Assembly (NCBI GenBank): GCA_900312665.1
Contig: ONZQ02000013.1
Span: 186,001 to 250,000, forward strand
Reading direction: 5' to 3'
Source of the DNA: Cephalotrichum gorgonifer
Taxonomy: Eukaryota > Ascomycota > Sordariomycetes > Microascales > Microascaceae
Length of the DNA stretch: 64,000 bases
Below the pieces are notes generated by a model, which ran no database searches, was not told where the DNA came from, and saw nothing but the letters and a program-made list of their open reading frames with translations. The position numbers and the translations under genes were made by a program. Below are positions 46,008-57,570 of this stretch, in pieces. The number at the start of each line of letters is the position of its first letter. The first letter of the stretch is position 1.

Positions 46008-47990
46008 TCATACCTAACGCATGTGATGGAACAACCTCTAAGTCCTCACCATCGAGAGAATCATACCTTGGAATATCGTCTCCCCACTTGCGGGTACGGC
46101 GCCTCCCGACTGTAGCCCGGTACGGAGCTAGTAGCATTAGGAACGAGACGGACGGACCGTGCTGGTCTGGATAGGTAGGTGGGAGGCTGGACGAATGCTG
46201 AGGTTGGACACCCATAGCTACACGGAAATGACGTTATCTCATCGGCTGTATCTACTCAACCCGTTACGCGTTCTAAACGCTTTAAACGCGTAGGCGGGGA
46301 TTTGGCGAGTTTTGTTGTATGGGTAATAGCGGAACGCAAAGACGGGATATGTTGTTCCGCGATCATGAACCCGCGGCGTCAAGTCGCACACAAGGAGAAC
46401 CAAGTTTTTGGGTACCTTCCAAAGAATGGTGTCATTGTACAGTCATTGCGATCAATGATCCCACCTCCCGGCGTTTTCTCCTCTACACATTCTCCACTTC
46501 CACAAGTCAAAAGAGGCAGAAGAATCATGGCATAGCTCCTGTGCTTTCGAAATTCCAGCACTACCATACTCTTTCCACAGCCCTCCAAGGGTTTCCGAAC
46601 GATGAATAGCCAAATTTGTCCCTTTCGCCCTACAACGACGAGGGAAACACACCGGACGGGGCCTGGCCTTCCCAAGATAATCCCTGCGACGTGCACCGCA
46701 CTCTGACATTAGCTGGCGACAGAGGCAGGTATGAGGCGGCTTGAGATGGTCAATTGTATCAGCGATAGATTTGAAGAGGATGTATCTGTAACCAGGCTGC
46801 GTCTCATCCAGAGGAATCCGGTACTTGATAATAGAGGTCGGGAAATATTAACTATCCTTTCTCCCGACCACGGTCCGATTATTCATCTCCGTACCCCAGA
46901 CTTGGACGGGATGTATATGCCGAGCGGCCGCCTGAGCCGACGTGGTGCGGGGACAATGTGCCGCCCCGCAGCCCTTGACCACGAGTACTCGTACGAACTA
47001 GATTGTACTTTGGAGATAGAGAGTGTGGGGATGATTGATGTTCGTGGGGATTGAGGAAGGAACCATTTACGTTGTACATGTATATGACGTTGCGGAATGT
47101 GGGGTTAAAGACACTCTTAATTGCATTTGTGCTCGGGATTTGGATTTGGGGATAAAGGGGTTGATAGGGCGGGGATGCATCTTCCTCGTCTAATCCTGGA
47201 TAGATCTCATGACCATTCTTCGGTTAACGTAGATGAAGGTCGGGCCTTTCGGTGGAAAGAAGAACCGTCAGCTGGATTTTCTATTTGTGGACGAACTACA
47301 AACATGGCTTGGGCCATTAACGAAAACTTTATGCGAGTCAGGCAATGTGTTTCCTCTCCAATCCAGTATGCCCTGTTTATATGAGTTGAGGTTTCAAGTG
47401 CCAAATTTCATACTCCAAACTCCACCATCGTGTCGTGGCTTAGAGCCGCTGGGAACTTGTTCTTGTTGTTATAATCACTAACCAACAATATAAAAGGGCT
47501 CCTCCAAGTTCAAAATTATCCGTACGGCACATGAGCACTCGTGACTTTACCAATCGGTGCAATTGCCGCGTTTTGGAGAAACGGGCATATATGATGTAAT
47601 ATTACTATGGTCCGTTTATAGCCCGACTTCAGGCGTGGCCGGCTATGATGTCGACCGGCCCGGCTGATTCGCTCGCCTCGCGGCATTTCCTCCATGTGCC
47701 ACTTCGTGACCAGGCGGAGAGTTTAATAGACCCCTCCATTGAGTGGCAGGCACACGATTGTATGGACGTGAGACTCGAGTCCCAGAACACTAACAGGCCG
47801 CCCGCTTTCTTCGTGGGTGCGAGCGATAGTCCCACTCGGCCCAATTAAACATCACCCCCCATTTATTCGCGATGATAAAGGCAATGAGTGACCCTTGCTC
47901 TTCGTGGTGGTCTCATTACCGGCTTCTTCCCGCCTGTTCCTTCCATCGTCGAACCTCCAACTCTCTCGCCAGCTGGGAATCGACGCCACG
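46008..47990. other. Intergenic with possible degenerate gene
   Basis: Contains protein-like stretches in different frames at 46.3-47.05 kb (see separate entry), an AGTACTCGTAC motif at about 46984, and TATAAAAG at 47489-47496, 495 bp upstream of the subtilisin start. Nothing else recognised. Confidence 0.4.
46319..46609 (+). CDS. Hypothetical protein or gene relic
   Basis: ATG-started 96-codon frame with natural-looking content (PSFWVPSKEWCHCTVIAIND, ending LQGFPNDE). Immediately after its stop, another frame (about 46622-46730) reads like an exon (SPYNDEGNTPDGAWPSQDN) ending at a GTATGA donor, and a third frame continues to 47054. The gap between the first two pieces is too short for an intron. 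This may be a decayed or mis-sequenced gene. No family recognised. Confidence 0.25.
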   Translation: MGNSGTQRRDMLFRDHEPAASSRTQGEPSFWVPSKEWCHCTVIAINDPTSRRFLLYTFSTSTSQKRQKNHGIAPVLSKFQHYHTLSTALQGFPNDE

Positions 47991-50903
47991 ATGGGTTCAT
48001 GGAGGATAGTTATCGCGGGAGCGATGCTCCTTGGCGCTGCTAATGCCGCCATCTCCCTTGCCGAGCCCGTCGATGTTCCCCGGACATATATGGTGGAGTT
48101 TGTCGATGACTATGTACTCCGCCCCTTGATTCCGTACTCCTTCGACCCCTAGACCTCTTTCTAGCTGCGGAAGTGACTGCTCCAAAACTTGACATTTCTA
48201 ACCCATCGTTTTTGCCTCGTCAAAAAATAGGACGTCGCGTCCTTCTACTCGAAGCTCGGCGAGGAGGACATACCCGCCTCGTCCCGCCTGAACCTAACGT
48301 ATACCCTCTTCAAAGGCGCCTCCTTCGAGCTGGGCGCCGCCTCGGGCGCAACGGAGAGTCTTCCCAACCGTATTGCGAAACTTCCCATGGTGAGGAAGAT
48401 ATGGCCCGTGCAGACCGGCCGTGTTCCCGAAGACGAAACTCTCTGGGCCGGCTCCATCGACACCATGGGCCACACCATCCAGCGGCGGCAAGTGTTCCAG
48501 GGGGAAGAGGGGGAGGAGCCCGCCACCGGCTTCTCGCCGCACATTATGACGCAAGTCGACAAGCTTAAGGCGGAGGGGATCACGGGCAAGGGGATCAAGA
48601 TCGGCATCGTAGATACGGGGGTAGACTACACCCATCCCGCGCTGGGCGGGTGCTTCGGCGAGGGGTGCCTCGTGGCCTACGGCCGGGACTACGTGGGCGA
48701 CTACTACGACGAGGGGTCTGCGCAGGCTGCCAAACCTGACGACGACCCCTACGACGGGTGCAACGGCCACGGCACGCACATAGCCGGCATCATCGCGGCG
48801 CAGAAGAACCCGCTCGGCTTCTCGGGCGTCGCACCGGGGGTCACTCTGGGGGCGTACCGGGTCTCGAGCTGCCGCGGGTTCGTACACACGGACATCTACA
48901 TCGCGGCCTTCAACCAGGCGTTCGAAGACGGGAGCGACATCATCACCACATCGACGCAGTTCGCGTCCGAGTGGTCCGAGGACTCGGTGGCCGTGGTTTT
49001 CCAGCGCATCACCGAGGCCGGCGTCCCGTGCGTAGCGCCCATGGGTAATAGCGGGCTCAGCGGGCTGTTCTCGACGGGGAGTCCTGCCGTGGGCCACGGC
49101 GTCACGGCCGTTGCGAGCGCCATGAATCTGGACTACCCCCTCCTCCTCAAGAAGGCTACGTACACTCTCGGCGACGAGACCAAGAGCCACACCTTTGGGT
49201 ATCAGCCGGGGAAGTTTGGGGACTTCAAGACCGGCGTGCGGGAGTTATGGCTGCTCGATGACGAGGAAACGGGGGACTGCACAAAGTTGCCTGAGGGCAC
49301 GCCAAACCTGGCTAATTACGTCGTGCTCATCAGCCTCGAGGGCTGCTCGCCCTACGACAAGACGTCGATGATTATGGACTTGGCGGGACGGAATGTCATG
49401 GCCTATAGCAACAACTTTACGTGAGTACGCCACTATAATATCCCCCAACTCCCAGAGCGAGTATTCGCTAACTGAAGATGGAAAATCAGAACTTACGAGC
49501 TGCACGTCTTCCCCCTCGCGGTCACCGGCCTTGGCATGGTCCCCAAGGAGGTAGGCCTAGAGTGGGTTGCGGCCCTCAAGGAAGGCAAGAAAGTCACCAT
49601 CAGCACGCAACCTGTCAGCACCTCTGAAGATGTGGTGTACAACCCCAAGAACACCATCAGCCGCGGCTACATCGGCACGACGTCCTCCTGGGGCCTTGGC
49701 CTCGAGCTAGACATTAAGCCGCAGTTCGCCGCGCCGGGCGGCAACATCCTCTCGACGAACCCGCTCCGCATGGGCGGGTACGCCGTCAAGTCCGGCACCT
49801 CGATGGCGAGTCCCTTCGCCGCGGGGGTCTACGCCCTCCTCGCCGAGGCCCGCGGGACGACGGACCCCGCCGAGCTGACCAACCTTCTCGCCTCGACCGC
49901 CAACGCCAACCAGTGGTTCGACGGAAAGGAGCTTCACGGCATCCTGGCCCCCGTCCCACAGCAGGGGGCGGGGCTCCTGCAGGCCTATGCGGCGGCGCAC
50001 ACCAAGACCCTCCTCGACACGTCGGGCATCTCGTTCAACGACACGGACAACTTCATCCCCGAGGCGGAGTTCACGATCAGGAACACAAACGGCGAGGAGG
50101 TGACGTACGCGCTGGGCCACGTCCGGGCCGTGACTGTCTACGCCTCCGAGGCGGACTCTTTCCGCCTCGCGCCCTTCCCGAATCCCACCGCCTCCGTCGG
50201 CGCATCCCTCGCCTTCTCGGAGGATAGCGTCGCCGTGCCGGCGGGGGAGTCCGTCACCATAAAGGTGACGCCTACGCCCCCCTCGCCCGAGGAGATCGAC
50301 GCTGGGAGGCTTGCCGTGTACAGCGGCTACGTCACCGTGAACGGCACGAACGGGGACGCCCTCTCGGTGCCCTACGTGGGCGTCGCGGGCTCCATGCGCT
50401 CCGTGCCCATCTTCGACCCCGCGCCCGAGGCAAGCTTCCTGCAGTACTGGGACGCCGCGCACCGCCTCACCCCCGTCGCCGCCAACACGACGTACATCTT
50501 CCCCGAGCCCGAGGGCGAGCCGACGTCTAATCCCTCCAGGAAGGTCCCCTATGTCTCCTCTGTCTTCGCGCGGCCGGCGGGCACCGCGGTCCTGGACGTG
50601 CTCATCGAGGACCTAGGCGGGGGCGGGGAAGGTGCGGAGGGAAAGATACTGGGGTCGGTGCCCGGGTATCCGCAGACGTTCGTTCCTCACGGCACAGCTG
50701 AGATTGCGTTCACGGGAATGTTGGCCAACGGGACGGTCGTGGCGGAGGGGACGTACGGGTTCGTGTTCAGGGCGCTGAAGATACTGGGGGACAGGGAGGA
50801 GGAAGCGGATTATGACACGATGAGGCTGGGGCCGTTCGTTTTGGAGTACGGGGACGCTGCGGTCGGTCCTGTTGACCCCTTCCCGTTCCCTGGTGATTTC
50901 TGA
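47991..50903 (+). CDS. Secreted subtilisin-like serine protease (S8, Vpr/C5a-peptidase type)
   Basis: Exons 47991-48113, 48231-49420 and 49490-50903 encode 908 aa. A signal peptide spans about 1-19 (VIAGAMLLGAANA). An inhibitor-type propeptide follows (YMVEFVDDY..DVASFYSKLGEE). The catalytic triad is Asp169 (GIVDTGVDYTHPALGG), His221 (CNGHGTHIAG) and Ser542 (SGTSMASPFAAG). The long distance between His and Ser holds a PA-domain-like insert (about 340-460), as in the minor extracellular protease Vpr group. After the catalytic domain comes a Fn3-like beta domain (about 600-740) and a C-terminal extension with several Asn-x-Thr sites. It should be an extracellular endopeptidase activated by autocleavage. 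The first intron's GTACTC donor is weak, but the frame and the conserved propeptide support it. Confidence 0.9.
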
Positions 50904-51566
50904 CGTTGATGGGTTGGACTGGGAAGCGAAGTTGAGAGGCTAGGCGGTTATGTGAGATTCTGTATATACGAGCGCCATTGTGTCTTATCGTCCACTTCAT
51001 CACACGAGTCATTTAAAGAATACGCGCGGCACGAGTATAAGGATCGCACACGTATCTCCTGTTCCATTTTGCGGTCACACCGAGGCACCAAGCATACCTG
51101 TAAATATCCCCAATTCTACTTCTAACGATGCTTCTGAGCTGTGTTCCTATCGCTAATTTGGAAGCATCGCTGGATCGTAAACTGCATACCACCCAGGCAT
51201 GGGACACTATACTTTTCATGGACTGCCTCGTTGAATGTCGTTTCCCTATCAGGGCGAACTTGCCGGATCTACCAGGAATATGATCGCATAAAGTTGGCAA
51301 AGGGAAATCTAAATCTGCCTCTGGTTTAGCAGCACTTCCTTTTACAGCTAGAACGCACGCGTGCGCTTTTACGGTCACACATGGCGACAGTTTATTAGGA
51401 ACATAGTGATGATCAAGCAGAGCAACGGCGGCAGAATTGTATCGTCATGTTCAACCTATGGATACAGATTGGCTGGTTTCCCTACCCCATTTAGTGGTCC
51501 GAAAACACTATTTATCTACCTATTCGCAGCCTAGAAATGGACGGACGCTGCAACAGCAGCAGCTTT
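50904..51566. other. Intergenic between convergent genes
   Basis: About 660 bp; no gene, RNA or repeat recognised. Confidence 0.5.
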
Positions 51567-52337
51567 TTAACCATCCGTCTCCTGGCTAATGCCCCAAAAC
51601 TCGAACACCTCAGGCGCATCAGCAGGGGGTTCCACAGAGAGAGCCCTGAAGACGAATTCCCGGCTCACGCGCACCAGGACATTGTTCTCGCTGATGATCA
51701 CCAGTCCGAAGCTCCACTCGCCAGTGTCCTCCGTAAGGTTGATCCCGAGCTCATCAGCCCGCCCCGCCTGATTCTGACTGAGCGAGATGCGATGCTCGGC
51801 CGTCCCGGCAGAGGTCTGAACCTCATGGCCCTCGTGCTCGCTGAAGTTGTACGTGTTGATGAACAGGTTGCCGTTGGCGATCATCTCATCGGGGTCGGGG
51901 ATTCTGAGCTCCAGGAAGCCCACGTTCGTGCCGATGAGCTGATAGTGGTCGTAGGTGTATTGTACGAACTCCGGGGAGTAGAGGTTGTAACTCTTCGCGT
52001 AGAAGGCTTCCGGGTCGATGGTCAGGTCCTCCCCGTCCTCCTCGGCCTTGGCCATGGCCTCGTACGCGGCCTGGACCTGGGCCTTCTTGCCCTGTTCTAA
52101 CTCGAACTGGCTCTCCTTGCCCTCCTTCAATTGCCGCAGCTCCTCCTTCCGATCGTTGCGTTGGCTGATGAAGGAAAAGTAGTAATCGTACTTCTCGTCA
52201 TGTTCAGCGTTGTAGTCATACTCAGGGTCGTTGTCTCCAATTTCTGAGATGTCGTCGTCGAAGTCCTTGTGTTCCGGGGTGTTCGTTTTAGCGTAAACGC
52301 GCTCGAACCACGCCGGGTACACCATCTCTGGGGCCAT
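51567..52337 (-). CDS. Unknown acidic protein, 256 aa
   Basis: Single exon; the ATG at 52337 lies 123 bp below a TATA box. There is no signal peptide, membrane segment or cysteine. Residues 22-55 are very acidic and Tyr-rich (DDDISEIGDNDPEYDYN). Residues 58-110 are predicted helical with heptad-like charged residues (RKEELRQLKEGKESQFELE). The C-terminal 120 residues are predicted beta-rich, with strands such as GFLELRIPDP and EWSFGLVIISENNVLVRVSREFVF. Strong C-ending codon bias indicates a genuine, well-expressed gene. I do not recognise the family. The acidic/coiled head plus beta tail suggests a soluble intracellular protein. Confidence 0.75.
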   Translation of the reverse strand: MAPEMVYPAWFERVYAKTNTPEHKDFDDDISEIGDNDPEYDYNAEHDEKYDYYFSFISQRNDRKEELRQLKEGKESQFELEQGKKAQVQAAYEAMAKAEEDGEDLTIDPEAFYAKSYNLYSPEFVQYTYDHYQLIGTNVGFLELRIPDPDEMIANGNLFINTYNFSEHEGHEVQTSAGTAEHRISLSQNQAGRADELGINLTEDTGEWSFGLVIISENNVLVRVSREFVFRALSVEPPADAPEVFEFWGISQETDG

Positions 52338-53590
52338 GGTAAAGTTTGGGATCTGAAAAGGGGTCGGGGCGATAGAAATTTATGGCGTACGAGACAGGGA
52401 AATGATCTGAGTGTGCTTGTTGCTCCGGGTCGGTCACCAGAGAGCTGGGGATTCTTGAGCTTTTATAGGCGTCCATCCCATCTTGTCCTAGCCATGGGCG
52501 AGCTCTGGAAGAAGGCACGAGAAGGCATCCAACATTCCCGGCTTCATGATGGCAGCGTGATGGCAAGGGGTTCGCGCCTATGCAAAGTAATGGGAGAGAA
52601 GAGGCGGCCTCTTTCGGGATAATACTGCCTGGGCTTTTGGTGAATGTCGGCGAGACATTACCCCACGCCAAGAGATGCTGACAACCGGATGTCAGGGACG
52701 GGGTCTTCTGTTCCCCTGAACATACCCCACGCCCAGATCCGCCTTACCAAGCACATGTTTCGATCTGGAGATCGTGGGTCAAGTTTGGCTGGTATATTTA
52801 CCTGATCCGTGCCAGCTCCGGTATCCATTAGGGCGCTTGCAATATTCAAAAGAATGCATTGTGCGTTCTAAAAAGAGTTCGTGCTCGTTCTGGAGAAGGA
52901 TTTGAGTGAGAGATGGTGATGAAACCGCTTGCGTAGGCACCGACGTTGCGTTGCATCTCGCTTGCGTTGCATCTAGTCTTGCCGAATATCGTCTTGGCGC
53001 GTCTAGACAACAACGCACATTTGCCTGACTTCTATCAACATTATACGAGAACTTGATTTGATGGTCTCATCGTTTATACACTTCCACCTCACCCCACTCG
53101 CTTAGAGTGACTTACCCCTGTTATTGCACCATTCGGTAAAATAATTTGGCCCGAGCTTCTTGTCGGTGAGTACTTGTAGGTCGACTTGCAGCCGGCCTAC
53201 GGCCAATCTTACAGCTCGGCTAATAATAGAGGTTCTGGCGACAAGGACAGTGCAACCGCCGTCAATGAGGTGGTCTCCCGAAAGTCCCGAGGGGCGAACA
53301 GGGGGTTGAAGATTGATAAGTAGTCGGGCAGGGAATCCACACGGGTGGAAACCGGGGCGGATATTGTACCGAGCTTACCCAATTATCTCACGATATGATC
53401 TGGATCATCGGGTTGCGGGTAAATATAACCGCCGCATAACGATTCCCTCCTTTTCAAAGTAAACATATCTGGAGTGATGCTTCTTCCTCCATCGGAGGCA
53501 ACCCAATTCGGGCAAGAACTATCACGACCGTCCACCACTCCTCGGGGGGTGAGGTTTGGAAATCAAATCCACCAGGGTATACAAACACCC
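52338..53590. other. Intergenic, promoter of acidic protein gene
   Basis: Holds the TATA box at 52460-52467 and an AGTACTTGTA motif at about 53171; no gene recognised. Confidence 0.45.
52460..52467 (-). promoter_or_regulatory. TATA box of acidic protein gene
   Basis: TATAAAAG on the minus strand, 123 bp upstream of the ATG at 52337. Confidence 0.5.
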
Positions 53591-53952
53591 CTAATTCCCC
53601 TTCTCAAGTAGCTTCTTTTCGAAATCCAACCTGTCAATGTTCCGGATGTGTATCTCGTCCAGGCCCTGATTATCGTCAACCGTGCGGAGAAACGGGCGTG
53701 GCAAGGGAATGCTACCCCAAACGCCATGCTTCCGACGTCTCCTAGTTCACTGCCAACGCCAGCATCCTTGGCAGCCGCGGCGATATCTCTGATTGTGCCA
53801 TCCGTAGTTTGGAAAACTAGAGTCGGCTCCTCAATCGGATGGTCGATCATTTCTCGGACTGGCAAGTATTCCTCGTCATCCCACTCCGGGACCAGATCTA
53901 GGATGACGAGGGATGGTAGGATTCTCCCAAAGGGCAGGAAAGTGTGGGCCAT
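53591..53952 (-). CDS. Small unknown protein with an apparent 1-nt frameshift
   Basis: From the ATG at 53952 the frame is convincingly coding for about 78 codons (PEWDDEEYLPVREMIDHPIE, TTDGTIRDIAAAAKDAG). It then loses coding character. In another frame, coding resumes and ends at TAG 53591-53593 (VDDNQGLDEIHIRNIDRLDF near the end). The two parts meet at the CCCC run 53715-53718 (GGGG on the coding strand): one extra base there would give a continuous 120-aa protein, and no GT-AG intron with a suitable phase and length explains the shift. The uncorrected frame ends at 53563 with 129 aa. Either a homopolymer sequencing error or a real pseudogene. Family not recognised; no signal peptide. Confidence 0.5.
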
Positions 53953-54636
53953 GGTGAGGAAGGGAATAAGGTCGGAGATTCAGTGTAAGCCAGCGGTGAG
54001 ATGCTCAAGTGAGAGAGAGGGACGGAAATTACCACGATCGCGGGCTGTCGGGCGACTTCTCCTTTTGCAGATGAAGGCCCAAATATGTGGACAGTTGATG
54101 TCTCACGTATGTATTGTTCATCTTGAGAGGTCCAGGAGCCATCATTCAGATGTTGTTAATGGTGCCTTAGGCTGTTGTTAGTATTGAGCACTTCAAATGA
54201 CCGAGGTGAGAGAGAAGGAAAGACATCAAAGTCGTCACCGCATCATCGAGGGAGGTGGGCCGTGCGTGGGCTGTGCCTGCCACATCAATGTTTAAATCAA
54301 CTCGAATGGATATGCAAGGTTGTCATTGCCCCTTTGGACCACTTACATTACACGCCTGTGCCCCACATGTGTGTCCAGGGCCATGAACTAAAGTTTCTCC
54401 CTGCCCTCGACCCAAGATGTTCTGGCGTGCGTAGCTATGAATTCCGAGACATGAAGCGAGGGGTGAAAAGGTGGAAAGGAGAAGTAAACGAGAAGAAGCA
54501 GAAACTCAAGTTTGCACGAAGGGCACAACTTCCAGCAAACTCGCCATTTCTAGCGAGCTGTCTAACTACAAACCAAACATCCATACTAGGTGAGTTTACA
54601 CTGAAGAGACTGATCTCGGGAAAAAAAGATATGGGT
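53953..54636. other. Intergenic, no gene recognised
   Basis: About 680 bp between the small unknown gene and tRNA-Ser; short frames only. Confidence 0.45.
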
Positions 54637-54717
54637 CGACACCAGTGAGATTCGAACTCACGCTCCCGAAGGAACGGGCTTAGCAGGCCCGCGCGTTAAC
54701 CACTCCGCCATAGTGCC
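54637..54717 (-). tRNA. tRNA-Ser (GCT)
   Basis: Minus strand. Acceptor GGCACTA/TGGTGTC with two G-T pairs and discriminator G; D arm TGGCGGAGTGGTTAACGC. The anticodon stem GGGC/GCCC encloses CTGCTAA with anticodon GCT. The long variable arm GTTCCTTCGGGAGC is diagnostic of a class II tRNA. The T arm is GTGAG-TTCGAAT-CTCAC. No intron. Decodes AGC/AGT. Confidence 0.93.
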
Positions 54718-55251
54718 TTGATTCTTATTTGTTCGCCGAATTGGGGCACCTAAGAGGAGGGCCTGTTCCCTGCATGGGGGACACGAGAGGCACACCCCTG
54801 TCAAAAGCTGGCCACACGGGGTCCGGTCCCATATAGTGCGGGGCCTGTGGTGGGCTGAATGGGCTAAGGCGACGCTTCGAGCCACTAAAGCTTACTTAGC
54901 GCAGGCTGATCCCTGTCCGTCCCACCTATCGACTTCGACGACGGACCCTTCGGAATGCGAGTTAGTACCGAGCAGCTTGTGTAAAGATTCATAGTATGAC
55001 ATGTATTTTAGACTGCACAGGTTTCAAAATGTCATATCTATGGCGGCCGTCTGAAAATTTTCCCTGAGTAGTAAATATATACAAAGAAGAGAAAGAAGAG
55101 GAGGTGAAGAAGTGAAAAAGAGTTGCACATGTAAAGAAGTGAAGTAGAGTAGGAAGAAGGGGGAAAGGAAGAAGCAGAAGAGTAAGAACTAGATACAATG
55201 GCGCCAGGAGTTGGAACCAAAGTCCAGAGTAGTATGTCATCAAGACACCGC
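54718..55251. other. Intergenic with purine-rich tract
   Basis: Positions about 55078-55190 are a GAAGAAGAGG-type purine-rich stretch in the 3' flank of the DUF7136 gene. Nothing else seen. Confidence 0.5.
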
Positions 55252-56058
55252 TCATAAAAAGCCCAGCACAACACAAGCAGCCACCAAGATAGCCTGTATA
55301 GATGGGCTAGCACCGCTGGCTGTCGCCACCATCGGTGCCGGGGTCGTCGTCGAAACAGCCAAGTCCGCGGCCTCACGCGCGATGCTGCTCGCGAGAGCCT
55401 TATCCACCACAACAGCGCAGGGACTCCCTCCCCTCCCCGTAGGCTCCCCCAAGACGGCGGGACATGACGGGTTCGCCTCGTCGAGGCGAATCTCCACCAC
55501 CGACCCCAATATCGGGCACTCGGGCACCGCCGTGACATCCGGTGCAATCCCGCTCCCGGCCTGAGGCCGATTCATCCCGTCCTTCTCCAACGGCGATTCG
55601 ATGGAGAACATGATGTTCCCATGGGAGACGGAGGGTCCACAAGGCTCTTCAATATCGGTCCACTGAATATGCCACATCAGCGCATAGCTATCCAACAGGC
55701 GCTTCTGCTTAATCCAGCCCGTGGCGTTGGTGTTGCCGATATAGATGAACGTCTCGTCCTCGCCCTCGCCCTCGGGAGTGGGCCCGTCAATGCTGCCCTG
55801 ATCAACAACGACATCGATCGGGTCGCTACTGTCCTCAGACCGCGAGATGATCTCCCAGGAGAACCGGAAATCCCCCAACAAGCGCGCGGCCGTAAGGTTC
55901 TGGATCGCGAAGGCGATGGGAAAGGTGGAAGATGCCGTGTAAGTCTCGTTCCGCGGGAAGATGACGTCCAGTTCGAAGTAAGGGTGCTGCTGCTCCTGGC
56001 CGGCGCCGAGGGCGGCTAGCAGCAGCGCTGCGCCCAGGCGTGGGGAAGGGCGAGGCAT
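55252..56058 (-). CDS. Secreted, probably GPI-anchored DUF7136 protein
   Basis: Single exon, 268 aa. Signal peptide residues 1-20 (LGAALLLAALGAG). The body, residues 25-200, begins FELDVIFPRNETYTASSTFPIAFAIQN, the opening of the fungal DUF7136 family, and has four or more cysteines and Asn-x-Thr glycosylation sites. The C-terminus has a Ser/Thr/Pro stretch followed by a small-residue site (SGASPS) and a hydrophobic end (AILVAACVVLGFL), the arrangement of a GPI-anchor signal. It would sit at the cell surface or wall. The molecular role of the family is unknown to me. The family name is from recognition of the N-terminal pattern only. Confidence 0.78.
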   Translation of the reverse strand: MPRPSPRLGAALLLAALGAGQEQQHPYFELDVIFPRNETYTASSTFPIAFAIQNLTAARLLGDFRFSWEIISRSEDSSDPIDVVVDQGSIDGPTPEGEGEDETFIYIGNTNATGWIKQKRLLDSYALMWHIQWTDIEEPCGPSVSHGNIMFSIESPLEKDGMNRPQAGSGIAPDVTAVPECPILGSVVEIRLDEANPSCPAVLGEPTGRGGSPCAVVVDKALASSIAREAADLAVSTTTPAPMVATASGASPSIQAILVAACVVLGFL

Positions 56059-57570
56059 ATTTGCGTCTCATTCGGCAGCTATAGGGTAGTATCGTCGGAT
56101 TTATTCAAGGTGGTATCGAACCAGGACATCAGAAATGCGGGGCCATGGGCTTTCTTTTTAGAGGGGAGGGAAGGATTTTGGACTTATCCCACGCCTTGAG
56201 GGTGTCATCTCGCTTAACACGGCCCAGCCGTCCACTGCCGTGCCGGATAATACGACCCTTCGCGCCAAGGCGTTGTTCTGCTTAAGTTCGGCAAATGAAA
56301 AAGCATAGGTGGCTCAGGAGATTGAATCGTCAAGGCAGGTACCTCGCGCCTTTTATGCTCTAAGAACCGACCACCCGGTCATTTCATGTGGTGCCTGACC
56401 GGCTATTTGTAGTATGACGCACCGATTGCCCTCCTTAGCCCCCAACCAATCTAATTCCCGCTTTCTTTTCTATAATAGCATGCTCTTTGTGCCTGGAGAG
56501 TGCACTGGTTAGGTGTGCCTGAGATCCCGAGCGGGGATTCCATGTGAGATAATGGTGTCTGGTCCTCTGAGCCACCAACTGGGTTCCATGAATACTCTCA
56601 GTCTCTATTTTGTTTCTTTTCAGATTTCCTCTCTTAGCTACCGCTTTGTATCCTGATGTTTCGTGCATATATTGCACTCTTTGTGTCGACTCGGTTTATG
56701 TCCCTGAATCTTCGAGAACCCCCAGATGTAGATTACGATTCAAGTCCGTGAGCACTTGTACCACTCGTATGTCATTGGAAAGTAATCATGGCACAACTGG
56801 CTGTACATTAGGTGCTTGCTAGTTTCTAGTAGTCTGCTAACACATCTAATAGAGGCGGGCACTGCTTCGGAAGGATGTGAGAGGAAGGCTGTATAACCGA
56901 GATACCGAGTTTGATGCAACGACAGGGCACGGCTAGGCTAATAATCTAGCATAAGAATAATGTATTCTTCTTCTATAGTGATCTCTATTTCTTTGATAGG
57001 CTTATTAATTCCACTATTTACGGTTAAATTTACCCAATTTCAATTGTAATAGTTCTGCTTTATTTCTTCCTTTCATCTTTTGTAACTCTCTTATTGTAAG
57101 AGATTCTGGAAAGTTCGAACGGGTCCCTCCCCCTGTTGACCAATCCGTCCTAGGGTCACCCAGTTCACAATCTTAACTGCATGCTTAAGAGTTTTAATCC
57201 GTAAGGTCGGTTGCATCGTCCCTAAGGCTATTGTCCCCAGTGCGCTTCATTGTATTCTCTGTAGTTCATTTTTATTTTCCTATCTTCTAGGAAACCTCTG
57301 CACTAGGACAGGGGCAGGTGCGGTTGAAATGGTCAAGTAGATGGGGCGTATTATATTTCGAAGCAAACCAACGTACTTGCGCCTTCTTCATTTGCTATAA
57401 AGTACGCTACTGGCAGTGGTAAAACTATCTTAATATCCCTGTACCAGCGAGTTCGTTATTCCATTTAAGCTAACCCCCATCAAGACGAGGATGGGACCAA
57501 CGTTCCCGTCATTCTGTCGAGCCTCCTTGCTCGGCTACCCCAAAGGACATGGGGAAATCAGCGCGTTGCC
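56059..57570. other. Intergenic with an AT-rich segment
   Basis: 1.5 kb. About 56930-57110 is clearly AT-richer than its surroundings and may be a decayed transposon fragment, but no domain survives to name it. A tRNA-like segment at about 56495-56590 lacks a foldable T arm. Confidence 0.4.

Noticed and set aside
56495..56590. tRNA-like segment (D-arm-like CAGTTGGTGGCTCAG on the minus strand)
   Set aside because: No canonical T loop, no pairing acceptor stem; at most a tRNA relic.
56930..57110. AT-rich stretch considered as a RIP-mutated retrotransposon
   Set aside because: No long repeat, terminal repeat or readable reverse transcriptase or integrase motif; too short to call.
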